A stretch of DNA of 33,043 nt from Candidatus Sumerlaeota bacterium (GTDB taxonomy: Bacteria > Sumerlaeota > Sumerlaeia > JADFCT01), in NCBI GenBank assembly GCA_026398575.1, contig JAPLSP010000701.1, positions 1 to 33,043 on the forward strand. The letters are read 5' to 3'. Position numbers and translations under genes: made by a program. Under the pieces are notes generated by a model. It was not told the origin of the DNA and made no database searches. It saw only the letters and a list, made by a program, of their open reading frames with translations. Within the stretch, counting starts at the first letter, position 1, and every line of letters begins with the position of its first letter. Of the stretch, positions 15,922 through 24,312 are shown piece by piece.

Positions 15922-16512
15922 ATGGCTGCGTCTGTGGCCTTGTCCCCATCTGCGGCGCCCCAATCTATTAAGCGTCCCATCACGGCCGGTGAGTTCTTTG
16001 ACCTTTCCGCGCAAGGAAACTTTTATGGCGATTTGATTGAAGGGGAGGTTATCGAAATGACTCCGCCTGGAATGGAGCATGGCGATATCGCCGGCAATAT
16101 TTTTGAAGTTTTGGCGCCGTTTGTGCGCTCGCATAAATTGGGAAGAGCTTATTTTGAAGTAGGTTATCTTATCGAGCGTGATCCGGATACCGTCCTTGCG
16201 CCAGATATCGCTTTTATTTCTGCAGAGCGGCTGCCGAAACCCGTCCCGAGAAATTTCCCAAACCTTGTTCCCGATCTAGCCATTGAAATCATTTCACCCG
16301 GCGACCGATTCGCCGAAATCCGCGACAAAGCGCAGCGCTACCTGAACGCGGGTGTCAAGGAAGTTTGGATCGTTGACCCGCGCCGCCAGGCGGTGGATGT
16401 TTCGCGTTCCATCCATGAGACCTACACTTTCCAGAATAATGAGGTTCTTCAAACACCGCTTCTTCCGGGTTTTCATCTTGCCGTCGAGGAAATCTTCAGC
16501 CCTGTTTGGTGA
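15922..16512 (+). CDS. Uma2 (DUF820) family putative endonuclease
   Basis: A 196-residue protein of the Uma2/DUF820 family, which has a PD-(D/E)XK nuclease-like fold. Characteristic blocks are FDLSAQGNFYGDLIEGEVIEM, VLAPDIAFIS, LVPDLAIEIISPGD and VKEVWIVDPRRQAVDV. The acidic residues of LAPDIAFI and AIEII with the downstream Lys of the helix supply the nuclease-type active site. ATG 15922 is chosen over ATG 15916 because a GGAGGT ribosome site (15909-15914) is 7 bases from the former and almost touches the latter. Uma2 proteins are abundant in cyanobacteria and planctomycetes, often as multiple copies, and their biological job is not established. No partner gene is evident here. Confidence 0.85.
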   Translation: MAASVALSPSAAPQSIKRPITAGEFFDLSAQGNFYGDLIEGEVIEMTPPGMEHGDIAGNIFEVLAPFVRSHKLGRAYFEVGYLIERDPDTVLAPDIAFISAERLPKPVPRNFPNLVPDLAIEIISPGDRFAEIRDKAQRYLNAGVKEVWIVDPRRQAVDVSRSIHETYTFQNNEVLQTPLLPGFHLAVEEIFSPVW

Positions 16513-16736
16513 TAAAAAAGCCGGTGGATATAGGATTCGAGGATCGAAATCAAAGAATCACACGGTATGAAACCGATTTTTGTCCACCGATCTTGGGCAA
16601 AGAAAGGCGTAGATAGGGGCTAAATGGCAAGCAAAAAAAGATGGGGGGATCAGGAATTTATCGAGAAGCTTTGAGTATGGAAATTAAGGTCTGACGCGAA
16701 TGGGGACCGAATGGGAGGAATGGAGGGTAGGATAGT

Positions 16737-17027
16737 ATGATCTGCAAACCTAAATATTTTAGTTTTGCTTTGTATTACTTCTTATATTCAACCATCATAA
16801 TATTATCTTTATTATTATTAATTTCATTGGTAGCATTGCTAATTGGATTTATTGTTGTTTATATTTCAATAAAAGATGAGTTAGAAAAGAAATTTGAATA
16901 TATTGAGACAGTTAGTTTGATATTTATGATAAATATTATCTCATTTATATTGATATTCATAAATTATTGGCTTATAAAAAAAATGCGCAAATTCCTTAAT
17001 GCCAATTGCTACAACTCCAAGGTTTGA
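16737..17027 (+). CDS. Small AT-rich membrane protein, unrecognised
   Basis: A 96-residue hydrophobic protein with a long membrane stretch at about 10-45 (possibly two passes: YFLYSTIIILSLLLLISLVA then LLIGFIVVYI), a short charged loop (KDELEKKFEY) and another helix at about 60-84. The tail is basic (KKMRKF). The DNA is strikingly AT-rich: I count 48 G or C in bases 16741-16980, 20 percent, in an otherwise GC-rich window. Codons end mostly in A or T. AGGAT and GGAGGG purine tracts precede the ATG. The composition suggests recent transfer from an AT-rich donor, or a non-coding AT island with a chance ORF. No family recognised; a holin or small immunity protein would also look like this, but nothing supports either. 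Confidence 0.5.
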   Translation: MICKPKYFSFALYYFLYSTIIILSLLLLISLVALLIGFIVVYISIKDELEKKFEYIETVSLIFMINIISFILIFINYWLIKKMRKFLNANCYNSKV

Positions 17028-17047
17028 CTTCGAAGTCGCAATAAATC

Positions 17048-17117
17048 TAATCCTGCATTATTGCATCTGCGCCCATAAACACCAGCAGGTTCCCGTTAGT
17101 ATCCAGTCTTGCGCCGC
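17048..17117. repeat. Dispersed repeat, copy A (diverged), overlapping the GH43 3' end
   Basis: It starts with TAATCCTGC and ends with TCTTGCGCCGC, sharing start, end and GTTAGT core with the copies at 19069 and 19820, with a shorter middle section. The stop codon and last residues of the leftward GH43 gene lie within it. Confidence 0.6.
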
Positions 17118-19003
17118 AGGACGAGTGGGCGGCTCTCGCTGGCGGGCGGCAGCGGCAGGGTGTCGAACACTTCAAACTCCCGAATGCCCAGCCAGCAGCC
17201 GTCTTCGATGCCTGTTGCTGAGACTTTGACAAAACGCGCCTTCTTGGCCATGAAGGCGTGCGCCGGCAGCCAGGCGGCCCGGGTGTTCTGTGTCATATCC
17301 ACCACCGTCTCCCATTGGGCATCATCCGGAGACACTTCGATTTTATACTGGTAAAGAAAGCCGGGATCCTGCCACATGATCCGGCAGCCTGTCAGGGAGT
17401 GGGGAGCGCCCAAATCCACTTTCCACCAGTTGTCCGGCTTTCCCGATCCTGTCTGCCAGACCGAGGAAAACATCCCATCATTGCCCTTGGCCCCGTAGGA
17501 ACCCTTCTGCTCGGAGTCAGCGGTGGCGGTTTTGTCCAGCGCCACATTCGTTCCGCCCGCCAGAAGGCGCCACTCCATCACGGACGCCCAGGCATAGCCG
17601 CCACTCGGCGGCTGGCAGCCCAGCGCCTGCAGCCGGAAATACCGCGCGTTCACCGCAAAGTCATCCACCTGCGTCTGGCTGGTACTGGTGTTTGAAGACC
17701 TGTCGGCGACGGTTGTCCATTTCAGCCCATCCAGGGAAGCTTCCACACGGTAGAAATACACCGTGCCATCACGGCGTTCCCATTGAATTTCCGAGCGGGT
17801 GACCGCTTGGGGCGCCCCCAAATCCACGCTCAGCCAATGCGGATAATCCCCATCGTCAGCGCACCATCGGGTTCGGGGATCGCCATCCACCGCGCTCCGG
17901 GCTTCGTTCCCATTTAGTTGATTGCCCATGCTGGCAGTCACCGGGCAGCCCTTGGCGATATTATTCGCCGCCGGGACGGGCGTGACCGGGAACGCGCATT
18001 CCCCGGTCTCCACGTTCAGTTCCCATTCGTCCCCCCACTGGACCGGCAGCATTGTCCCATCCGCGCCAAAGGGAATCGGCAGAAATATATACCGGGAATC
18101 GGCCAGGCGCCATCCCTTCCATCGGTCGGACATGAACACAAAATTGGTGGCCTTGGTTCCCTTGATCGGCAGTACGAACGTGGATTGGGAACAGTAGGTG
18201 TTCCACGTGTCCTTCTGGCACAAGACGGCTTGCTTGCCATAGGGCCCCCAGACATTGGCGGCGGAGGCCACCAGGTTGCAATTCGGCCCCCATGATGTGC
18301 AGCCGGAGGTGATCAGGTAGTAGCGCCCGTTCCGCTTGAAGATAGCGGGAGCTTCACGCGATTTGCCCTTGAAAACCGTCCACACGCGCGCCACATCCAG
18401 GAAATCCGGCGTGAGCTGATAGCACATCAAGTCGGCGTTGTTGTTCGCGGAAGAAAAAAAATAGCCAGCGCCATCGTCATCCTTGAACAGCGTGCAGTCG
18501 CGCGACATATTGCCCATCGGCTGGAAATCCTTTTGGTAAACGAACTGCCCGTCCGGCGTGTCGCAGGCGGCCACGAGCGCCCGCGCCTCGTCGTAGTCTT
18601 TCGTGTTTTCCTTATGGACCCACATCACATATTTCCGGGTTGCGTCGCAATATAGAACCTTGGGGCGCTCCAGGTTCATCGGCGGCAAGGTGGGATTGGC
18701 TTGCGAAGAAAACACTACGTTGCGAAACTGCCAGTGCTGGAGATCGGTGGAAGCGTAGCAGCGGATGGCCTGGCAAAGCTTGCCATCCTGCCGGTCCTCT
18801 CCATACCAGTAGAAGGTTTTCCCCACCTGCAGCATGCCAAGCCCGTGGGCCTGGATCACCTGGCCGGCGGTGTCATGCCAAACTACGCCGGAGTTGATAG
18901 TCGCCGGCTTGCCACGGGCAGGGAGGCAGCCCGGCATCAGTCCCGCCAAAACCAGCCCCCAAAGGGCCAATGCCCGTAAACGCCGGACCATTCTATGCAT
19001 CAT
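17096..19003 (-). CDS. Secreted GH43 glycosidase (exo-galactanase-like) with two F5/8 type C domains
   Basis: About 635 residues. The start at 19003 (MMHRMVRRLRALALWGLV) gives a signal peptide; its LMPGC end is a weak lipobox, so it may be a lipoprotein. No clear ribosome site is seen. The GH43 five-bladed propeller covers about 35-345 (IQAHGLGMLQVGKTFYWYGE; LERPKVLY; GNMSRDCTLFKDDDG; REAPAIFKRNGRYYL), a pattern like exo-beta-1,3-galactanases of the GH43_24 group. The Glu in REAPAIF is the likely general acid. Two F5/8 type C (CBM32-like) domains follow, at about 347-485 and 490-620 (SVDLGAPQ and KVDLGAPH). These usually bind galactose-type sugars. With the GH127 and GH51 genes nearby, it fits breakdown of plant arabinogalactan (inference). 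The last residues overlap a dispersed repeat. Confidence 0.8.
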   Translation of the reverse strand: MMHRMVRRLRALALWGLVLAGLMPGCLPARGKPATINSGVVWHDTAGQVIQAHGLGMLQVGKTFYWYGEDRQDGKLCQAIRCYASTDLQHWQFRNVVFSSQANPTLPPMNLERPKVLYCDATRKYVMWVHKENTKDYDEARALVAACDTPDGQFVYQKDFQPMGNMSRDCTLFKDDDGAGYFFSSANNNADLMCYQLTPDFLDVARVWTVFKGKSREAPAIFKRNGRYYLITSGCTSWGPNCNLVASAANVWGPYGKQAVLCQKDTWNTYCSQSTFVLPIKGTKATNFVFMSDRWKGWRLADSRYIFLPIPFGADGTMLPVQWGDEWELNVETGECAFPVTPVPAANNIAKGCPVTASMGNQLNGNEARSAVDGDPRTRWCADDGDYPHWLSVDLGAPQAVTRSEIQWERRDGTVYFYRVEASLDGLKWTTVADRSSNTSTSQTQVDDFAVNARYFRLQALGCQPPSGGYAWASVMEWRLLAGGTNVALDKTATADSEQKGSYGAKGNDGMFSSVWQTGSGKPDNWWKVDLGAPHSLTGCRIMWQDPGFLYQYKIEVSPDDAQWETVVDMTQNTRAAWLPAHAFMAKKARFVKVSATGIEDGCWLGIREFEVFDTLPLPPASESRPLVLRRKTGY

Positions 19004-19068
19004 GCTTTGAGTCTGAAGGCCCTTAGAAAGCGGGTCAAGCGCAAAGCCATCGCAAATCCGCAAAGATC

Positions 19069-19134
19069 TAATCCTGCCTTATTGCCTCTCTCGTCCATCG
19101 CCCAAGACTGCCAGCGGGTTTCCGTTAGTTTCCG
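19069..19134. repeat. Dispersed direct repeat, copy B (left of toxin-antitoxin pair)
   Basis: It matches 19820-19885 in the same orientation at 60 of 66 positions by hand alignment; the last 31 bases are identical. It lies between the GH43 start and the antitoxin gene. Confidence 0.85.
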
Positions 19135-19199
19135 CCCTTGACGTCATCGGTGGGATGAATGATTGTCACGGCGATGAAGCCGATGCAAGGAGCGCATAA

Positions 19200-19457
19200 A
19201 TGAGCATTTTTCCCCTACAGCAAATTCAGTCGCAAGGAGTCCGGGCGCTTGATAAGGCGCTCAAATCCGGCCCCGTACGGCTCCTCAAAAACAACCGGGC
19301 GGCTTACGTCGTGTTGCGCGAGGGCGACTACGAGGAGCTGATGAGCGATCTGGCTGAGGCGCGATTGGCCGCATCCGAGAAAGACTTCAAAGCCGGGCGC
19401 GCGCGCCGTGGCAGCGCCGCCAAACTCATGCGCGAGCTGCTGTCGAATAAGCAATAG
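19200..19457 (+). CDS. Antitoxin of type II system, Phd/RelB-like
   Basis: An 85-residue protein. The N-terminal half (FPLQQIQSQGVRALDKALKS; GPVRLLKNNRAAYVVLREGD; YEELMSDLAEARLAA) matches the DNA-binding fold of Phd/RelB-type antitoxins, where a short strand motif 'P V R L L K N N R A A Y V V L' is typical. The C-terminal tail is charged (KDFKAGRARRGSAAKLMREL) and would bind the toxin. A strong AAGGAG ribosome site lies 6 bases before the ATG. The toxin starts 14 bases after its stop, the usual antitoxin-first order and opposite to the pair at 11.2-11.7 kb. It likely represses its own operon. The pair is bracketed by a direct repeat. Confidence 0.8.
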   Translation: MSIFPLQQIQSQGVRALDKALKSGPVRLLKNNRAAYVVLREGDYEELMSDLAEARLAASEKDFKAGRARRGSAAKLMRELLSNKQ

Positions 19458-19471
19458 CGCGAGATGTTATC

Positions 19472-19759
19472 ATGGCGCGATATACGCTGGTGTGGACAGA
19501 TACCTTCTTGCGCACTGCGCGCAAATTTCTCCGGCGGCATCCCGGCCTTGCTGGCATATTGGATGACACGCTGAAGCAATTGGAAAACGATCCCTATGCG
19601 CCGCGCCTCAGCCTCCATCGCCTTAAAGGCAAGCATCGCGACAAATACGCCGTTCGCCTAACATACAGTGATCGGCTTGTTGTGCTGCTACGGCTTACCC
19701 AAGGCGAGATTGTTTTGCTCGATATTGGCTCGCATGATGAAGTGTACCGTAACAGCTGA
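19472..19759 (+). CDS. RelE/YafQ-like mRNA interferase toxin
   Basis: A 95-residue RelE/ParE-superfamily protein. Visible elements are the N-terminal strand (RYTLVWTDTFLRTARKFL), a helical hairpin, the KLKG-like LHRLKGKHRDKYAVRL strand with candidate catalytic Lys/Arg/His residues, and the C-terminal IGSHDEVY that is common in YafQ/RelE-type toxins. Such proteins cut mRNA in the ribosomal A site and are held inactive by the antitoxin encoded just upstream. The GSHDEVY ending makes RNase activity more likely here than in the 11.4-kb toxin, but gyrase poisoning cannot be excluded from sequence. Confidence 0.82.
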   Translation: MARYTLVWTDTFLRTARKFLRRHPGLAGILDDTLKQLENDPYAPRLSLHRLKGKHRDKYAVRLTYSDRLVVLLRLTQGEIVLLDIGSHDEVYRNS

Positions 19760-19819
19760 CAGCCCGCTCAATGATACTCGTTGCAGCTCCAAAGTCGGCG
19801 GCCAAAATTGCATAATAGA

Positions 19820-19885
19820 TAATCCTGCTTAATTGCCTCTCTTGCTCATCGGCCAAGACTGCCAGCGGGTTTCCGTTAGTTTCCG
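19820..19885. repeat. Dispersed direct repeat, copy C (right of toxin-antitoxin pair)
   Basis: Same orientation as copy B at 19069-19134, 60 of 66 bases identical. The bases just after it (GCCTTGCGCCGC) match the end of copy A better than copy B. It lies about 90 bases before the GH127 start. Confidence 0.85.
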
Positions 19886-19972
19886 GCCTTGCGCCGCGGC
19901 CCCTATTTTTTTATGCTGAAGCATGATTTTTTCATTCTCGAATGACGCTGGAAAACACAAGGAGATCAGAGC

Positions 19973-22390
19973 ATGGCACATGGATTCATTCCCAGGGCGG
20001 CGCGGTGGGCCGCAATGATCGCGGGCGGCATGACCGTTTATCTTGCGCTGGAAGCGCCGGGGCAGGACGCAGGCGATAAAAAATTCGCCGTTGCGCCGAA
20101 GGCTTCGATCAAGGCGTTTCCATTCGATCTCAAAGACGTGCGCCTGCTGGATGGGCCCTTCCGCGACGCGATGCTGCGCGACAAGGAATACCTGATGAGT
20201 CTGGATTCGGACCGGCTGTTGCATACCTTCCGCCTCAATGCCGGCCTGCCGTCGTCCGCCGAACCGCTCGGAGGATGGGAAGATCCCAAAGGCGAACTGC
20301 GCGGGCATTGCATGGGGCACTATCTCTCGGCGTGCGCGCTGATGCATGGCAGCACGGGCGATGAGGCGATCAAAAAGAAAGCCGACGCCATCGTGGCCGA
20401 GCTCGCCAAATGCCAGGAAGCCGCGCCCTCGAAAGGATTCAGCAAAGGCTACCTGTCCGCCTATCCCGAATCCTTCATAGACCGCGTCGAGACGCTCAAA
20501 CCGGTTTGGGCGCCGTGGTACACGCTGCACAAGATTCATGCCGGCCTGCTAGACATGTACGTCCTGTGCGGCAACAAACAGGCGCTCGATGTGGCGAATA
20601 AATTCGCCGACTGGGTCAAGTTCCGCATGGACCGTCTCAGCGAGGAGCAGCAGCAGAAAATGCTCAACTGCGAGCACGGCGGTATGTGTGAATCATTTGC
20701 GAATCAGTATGCGATCACGGGGAATCCCGATCACCTGCGCATGGCGCGCGCGTTCACGCACAAAGCGTTCTTCGACCCCGCCGCAAAGCAGGAAGACAAC
20801 CTTAACGGCAAGCACGCCAACACTCAAATCCCCAAGTTCATCGGCTATTCGCGCGTCTATGAACTCACAGGCGAGGCGCCGTACAAAACCGCTTCGGGCT
20901 TTTTCTGGGAAAACGTCGCGTTGCGGCGCTCGTACTGCATTGGCGGCCACAGCGATCACGAACACTTTTTCCCCGTGGATCAGTTCTCCAAGCATCTGAG
21001 TCCCGAGACCGCCGAAACCTGCAACACCTACAATATGCTGAAATTGACGCGGAATATTTTCGGATGGGATCCGTCGCCCAAGACGATGGACTTTTATGAG
21101 CGCGCGCTCTATAACCACATCCTCGCCTCGCAGGACCCGAAGACAGGCATGATCGTTTATCTCATGTCGCTCAAGCCGGGACACTTCAAGACCTACTCCA
21201 CGCCGCTCAATTCCTTCTGGTGCTGCGTCGGGACGGGAATCGAAAACCATGCCAAGTACAATGACACGATCTACTATCACAGCGGCGACGCTCTGTGGCT
21301 CAATCTCTTCATCGCATCGGAGCTGAATTGGAAAGAGAAGGGGCTGACGCTACGGCAGGAGACCAGGTTCCCCGAAGAAGACACGACGCGCCTCACCTTC
21401 AAATGCCCCAAGCCCGTCGCGCTGACGCTGAATGTGCGTTGCCCGTATTGGGCGCAATCGGGGATGACAGTCGCGATCAACGGCGAAAAACAATCCAGCG
21501 AAGCCAAAGCCGGTTCGTATGCCGCAATCAAGCGCGAATGGAAGGACGGCGACAAAGTTGAAGTCCGCCTGCCCATGAGCCTGCGCGCCGAAGCCCTGCC
21601 GGACGATCCGCGCACAGTGGCCGTGATGTTCGGCCCCATCGCGCTGGCGGGCGAGATGGGGCGCGAGGGGCTGGACAAGATAGACGAATATCAAAAGAAT
21701 CAAACTGCGCTGAGCAAGGTTCCGTCGCCCGACGCGCCGATGTTCCTGTGCGAAGCGAAAGATCTGATATCGAAAATCGAACCTGTCGCGGGCAAGCCGC
21801 TCGCGTTCCGCACCAAGGGAATTGGCAAACCCAGCGATGTTTCGCTGATCCCCTTCTATCAAATGCATCATCAGCGCTATTCCGTTTATTGGAAGTTCAC
21901 CACGGAGGAAGAGCTGAAAAAGCGCGCGGTGGAGCGCGCCGCCGCCGAGCAAAAGCGCAAGGCATTCGAGGCGCGGATCACCGACGAAGTCCGTCCCAGC
22001 GAGCAACAATCGGAAACCGATCACAAACTGCAAAGCGACAAGTCGAACTCGGGTGATTTTCACGCGCGCAAATGGCGCGACGCGCGCGCGGGATGGTTCA
22101 GCTATGAGGTGAAAGTGGCGCCAGACCAGCCCATGCAGCTGATGGTCGCCTATTGGGGCGATGACACCAACGGGCGCGAGTTCGATGTTCTGATTGACGG
22201 TGAGAAGATCGCGTCGCAGACGCTCAACAAGAACAAGCCCGGCGAGTTCTTCGATCAGCCGTACGATATCCCGGAGAAACTCACCAAAGGCAAAGAGCGC
22301 GTCACGGTGAAGTTCGCCGCCCATCCAGGAAAAACCGCCGGCGGCGTCTTCGGCATTCTGGCTCTCAAGAACACCCCATCCGCCAAGTAG
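19973..22390 (+). CDS. Secreted GH127 beta-L-arabinofuranosidase-like enzyme (DUF1680)
   Basis: An 805-residue protein. AAGGAG lies 8 bases before the ATG; residues 1-30 form a likely signal peptide. The (alpha/alpha)6 barrel covers about 45-450, then beta-sandwich domains to ~640 and a C-terminal DUF6805-like domain (~690-800, GWFSYEVKVAP; VLIDGEKIASQTL). The zinc site that defines active GH127 enzymes is present: E348 and C350 in AETCNTYN, and C417-C418 in FWCCVGTGIE, where the first Cys is the nucleophile in characterised members. It should release beta-L-arabinofuranose from hydroxyproline-linked or other arabinosides. GH146 has the same residues and is the main alternative. It fits a shared substrate with the GH51 gene downstream and the GH43 gene upstream. 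Confidence 0.9.
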   Translation: MAHGFIPRAARWAAMIAGGMTVYLALEAPGQDAGDKKFAVAPKASIKAFPFDLKDVRLLDGPFRDAMLRDKEYLMSLDSDRLLHTFRLNAGLPSSAEPLGGWEDPKGELRGHCMGHYLSACALMHGSTGDEAIKKKADAIVAELAKCQEAAPSKGFSKGYLSAYPESFIDRVETLKPVWAPWYTLHKIHAGLLDMYVLCGNKQALDVANKFADWVKFRMDRLSEEQQQKMLNCEHGGMCESFANQYAITGNPDHLRMARAFTHKAFFDPAAKQEDNLNGKHANTQIPKFIGYSRVYELTGEAPYKTASGFFWENVALRRSYCIGGHSDHEHFFPVDQFSKHLSPETAETCNTYNMLKLTRNIFGWDPSPKTMDFYERALYNHILASQDPKTGMIVYLMSLKPGHFKTYSTPLNSFWCCVGTGIENHAKYNDTIYYHSGDALWLNLFIASELNWKEKGLTLRQETRFPEEDTTRLTFKCPKPVALTLNVRCPYWAQSGMTVAINGEKQSSEAKAGSYAAIKREWKDGDKVEVRLPMSLRAEALPDDPRTVAVMFGPIALAGEMGREGLDKIDEYQKNQTALSKVPSPDAPMFLCEAKDLISKIEPVAGKPLAFRTKGIGKPSDVSLIPFYQMHHQRYSVYWKFTTEEELKKRAVERAAAEQKRKAFEARITDEVRPSEQQSETDHKLQSDKSNSGDFHARKWRDARAGWFSYEVKVAPDQPMQLMVAYWGDDTNGREFDVLIDGEKIASQTLNKNKPGEFFDQPYDIPEKLTKGKERVTVKFAAHPGKTAGGVFGILALKNTPSAK

Positions 22391-22409
22391 CATCGCGCCC
22401 TGTCCCATT

Positions 22410-22445
22410 GGTCCTTGCGGTCCTTGTTGTCCTTGATGTCTTTCC
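22410..22445. repeat. Period-9 tandem repeat (GGTCCTTGN), copy in the GH127-GH51 gap
   Basis: Units GGTCCTTGC, GGTCCTTGT, TGTCCTTGA and a degenerate TGTCTTTCC follow without a gap. Same family as the arrays at 164-190 and 9209-9262. It lies 26 bases before the GH51 start, so it is transcribed if the two enzymes share a message. Confidence 0.75.
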
Positions 22446-22471
22446 GCCACCCCACAAAAAAGGAGGCCCCC

Positions 22472-23965
22472 ATGAACCGCCTCACCATCAACGCCGATCT
22501 CGGCAAACACAAAATCAGCCGTCACATCTACGGCCACTTCTCCGAACACCTCGGACGCTGCATTTATGGCGGCTATTGGGTCGGGGAGGAATCGCCGATT
22601 CCCAACACGCGCGGCATCCGCAACAACATCACACAGGCGCTGCGCCACATCCGGATTCCCAACCTGCGCTGGCCGGGCGGCTGCTTTGCAGACGAGTATC
22701 ATTGGATGGACGGCATCGGTCCGCGCGACAAACGCCCCTGCATGATCAACACGCACTGGGGCGGCGTCACGGAGAACAACCACTTCGGAACGCATGAGTT
22801 CCTCGACCTGTGCGAGCAGCTCGAATGCGAACCCTATATCTGCGCCAACGTCGGCAGCGGGACAGTGCAGGAGATGTCGCAATGGGTCGAGTACGTCAAC
22901 TTCGATGGCCAAAGCCCGATGTCGGACCTGCGCGCGAAGAATGGCCGCAAGGCGCCGTGGAAGGTGAAGTTCTGGGGCGTCGGCAATGAGAACTGGGGCT
23001 GCGGCGGAAACATGCGGGCCGAATACTATGCGGATCAGTTCCGCCGCTACGCCACCTATTGCCGCAACTACGGCGACACGCAACTCTACCGGATCGCATG
23101 TGGCCCCAATGGCGACAACTACGCCTGGACCGATACGCTGATGAAGAATCTCTTCACGGAAGGTTGGGCGCATCGCTTGCTGGACGGCGTCGCGCTGCAT
23201 CACTACACATCCCCCGGAAAACGCAGCCCGCGCGGCAGGGCGACGAAAGGCAACGCGGAGAAGTGGTTCGAGACAATGGAGCGCGCGCATTACATGGAGA
23301 CGCTTGTCGCGCGACACTCGACGATCATGGACCGCTACGATCCCGAAAAGCGCGTCGCATTGATCGTGGACGAGTGGGGGACGTGGTGGGACGTTGAGGA
23401 GGGCACGAACCCCGGCTTCCTCTATCAGCAGAACACGCTACGCGACGCGCTCGTGGCCGGGCTGACGCTCAACATCTTCAACAACCAGTGCGACCGCGTG
23501 CGCATGGCGAACATCGCGCAGACGATCAACGTCCTGCAGGCGATGGTCCTGACCGATGGCGAGAAGATGCTGCTGACGCCGAGTTATCACGTTTTCGAGA
23601 TGTATAAAGTCCATCAGGACGCCACGCTGCTGCCGGTGGATTTGCAGTGTGGCAAATACTCGCTCGACAAGGAAGAGATGCCGCAATTGAGCGTCTCGGC
23701 CTCGCGCGACGAAGCGGGGTCGGTTCATGTCACACTATGCAACCTTCATCCCGATCAGCCCGCGAAAGTCGCATGCGCCGTGCGCGGGATTGAAGCCAGG
23801 GAAATTTCCGGTCGCGTCCTGACGGCCAAAGCGATGAACGCCCACAACACATTCGACAAGCCCAACGCGCTCGCGCCGACTGTTTTCAAAGGCGCCCAGA
23901 TCGAAGGAAGCAATATCGCGCTTCAATTGCCAGCGAAGTCGGTGGTGGTTTTGGAGATCAAATAG
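22472..23965 (+). CDS. GH51 alpha-L-arabinofuranosidase
   Basis: A 497-residue enzyme, the normal length for the family, with no signal peptide, so probably cytoplasmic. AAGGAGG lies 7-8 bases before the ATG. The GH51 TIM barrel carries [14 protein letters not shown] near residues 67-80, the acid/base E173 in [11 protein letters not shown], and the nucleophile E301 in VDEWGTWW. The C-terminal beta-sandwich covers about 390-497. It hydrolyses terminal alpha-L-arabinofuranosyl bonds of arabino-oligosaccharides. It follows the secreted GH127 gene by 81 bases, consistent with extracellular trimming followed by internal processing of imported oligosaccharides; no transporter gene is seen in the window. 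The next gene starts on the base after its stop. Confidence 0.93.
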   Translation: MNRLTINADLGKHKISRHIYGHFSEHLGRCIYGGYWVGEESPIPNTRGIRNNITQALRHIRIPNLRWPGGCFADEYHWMDGIGPRDKRPCMINTHWGGVTENNHFGTHEFLDLCEQLECEPYICANVGSGTVQEMSQWVEYVNFDGQSPMSDLRAKNGRKAPWKVKFWGVGNENWGCGGNMRAEYYADQFRRYATYCRNYGDTQLYRIACGPNGDNYAWTDTLMKNLFTEGWAHRLLDGVALHHYTSPGKRSPRGRATKGNAEKWFETMERAHYMETLVARHSTIMDRYDPEKRVALIVDEWGTWWDVEEGTNPGFLYQQNTLRDALVAGLTLNIFNNQCDRVRMANIAQTINVLQAMVLTDGEKMLLTPSYHVFEMYKVHQDATLLPVDLQCGKYSLDKEEMPQLSVSASRDEAGSVHVTLCNLHPDQPAKVACAVRGIEAREISGRVLTAKAMNAHNTFDKPNALAPTVFKGAQIEGSNIALQLPAKSVVVLEIK

Positions 23966-24268
23966 ATGGGTGCGGCGACGGCAGCAGTTATGGAATCTAT
24001 GACAGGAGCGCCGGGGCAATGCAAAGGATGCAGCGCAAGCGTCCGGCTGCGCCGCGAAGACGTTGATCGGATTGTTTCGGATTATCTTCGCAATCATCCG
24101 GATGAAGCATTGGTTGCGGATACAGTCTATGATGAGCGTTTGAGCCACTGCCGCGTCTGTAGTGATCTCGAATACGGAACCACCTGCCGCCACTGTGGCT
24201 GCATCGTTCAACTGATGGCGCGCCTGGCCAACAAACGCTGCCCGCGCCCCGCAGTTCCGGCGTGGTAA
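23966..24268 (+). CDS. DUF6171-like cysteine-rich zinc-binding protein
   Basis: A 100-residue protein with eight Cys: C19-x2-C22, C62-x2-C65, C74-x2-C77, C79 and C92. Blocks such as CKGCSASVRLRREDVDRIV, CRVCSDLEYGTTCRHCGC and the CP-x-P-x3-W ending match the DUF6171 layout as I remember it, a small, uncharacterised family found mainly in Bacillota. The pattern suggests a double zinc ribbon. The ATG directly abuts the GH51 stop and lacks a ribosome site, so translation may depend on the GH51 ribosomes; ATGs at residues 9 and 12 are alternatives. The role is unknown. Adjacency to GH51 may be fortuitous. Confidence 0.65.
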   Translation: MGAATAAVMESMTGAPGQCKGCSASVRLRREDVDRIVSDYLRNHPDEALVADTVYDERLSHCRVCSDLEYGTTCRHCGCIVQLMARLANKRCPRPAVPAW

Positions 24269-24312
24269 CGGGATTGATGCCGCACGGGATGCAATGGGAG
24301 ACGAGGATCATC

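Noticed and set aside
16624..16674. Short ORF MASKKRWGDQEFIEKL, reminiscent of the start of HNH or transposase-like proteins
   Set aside because: Only 16 codons, no continuation in any frame, no good ribosome site; resemblance is too weak.
21350..23317. 655-codon leftward open frame opposite GH127 and GH51
   Set aside because: It runs antisense across two genes with clear catalytic motifs, has no recognisable domain or ribosome site, and is explained by GC-rich codon bias.
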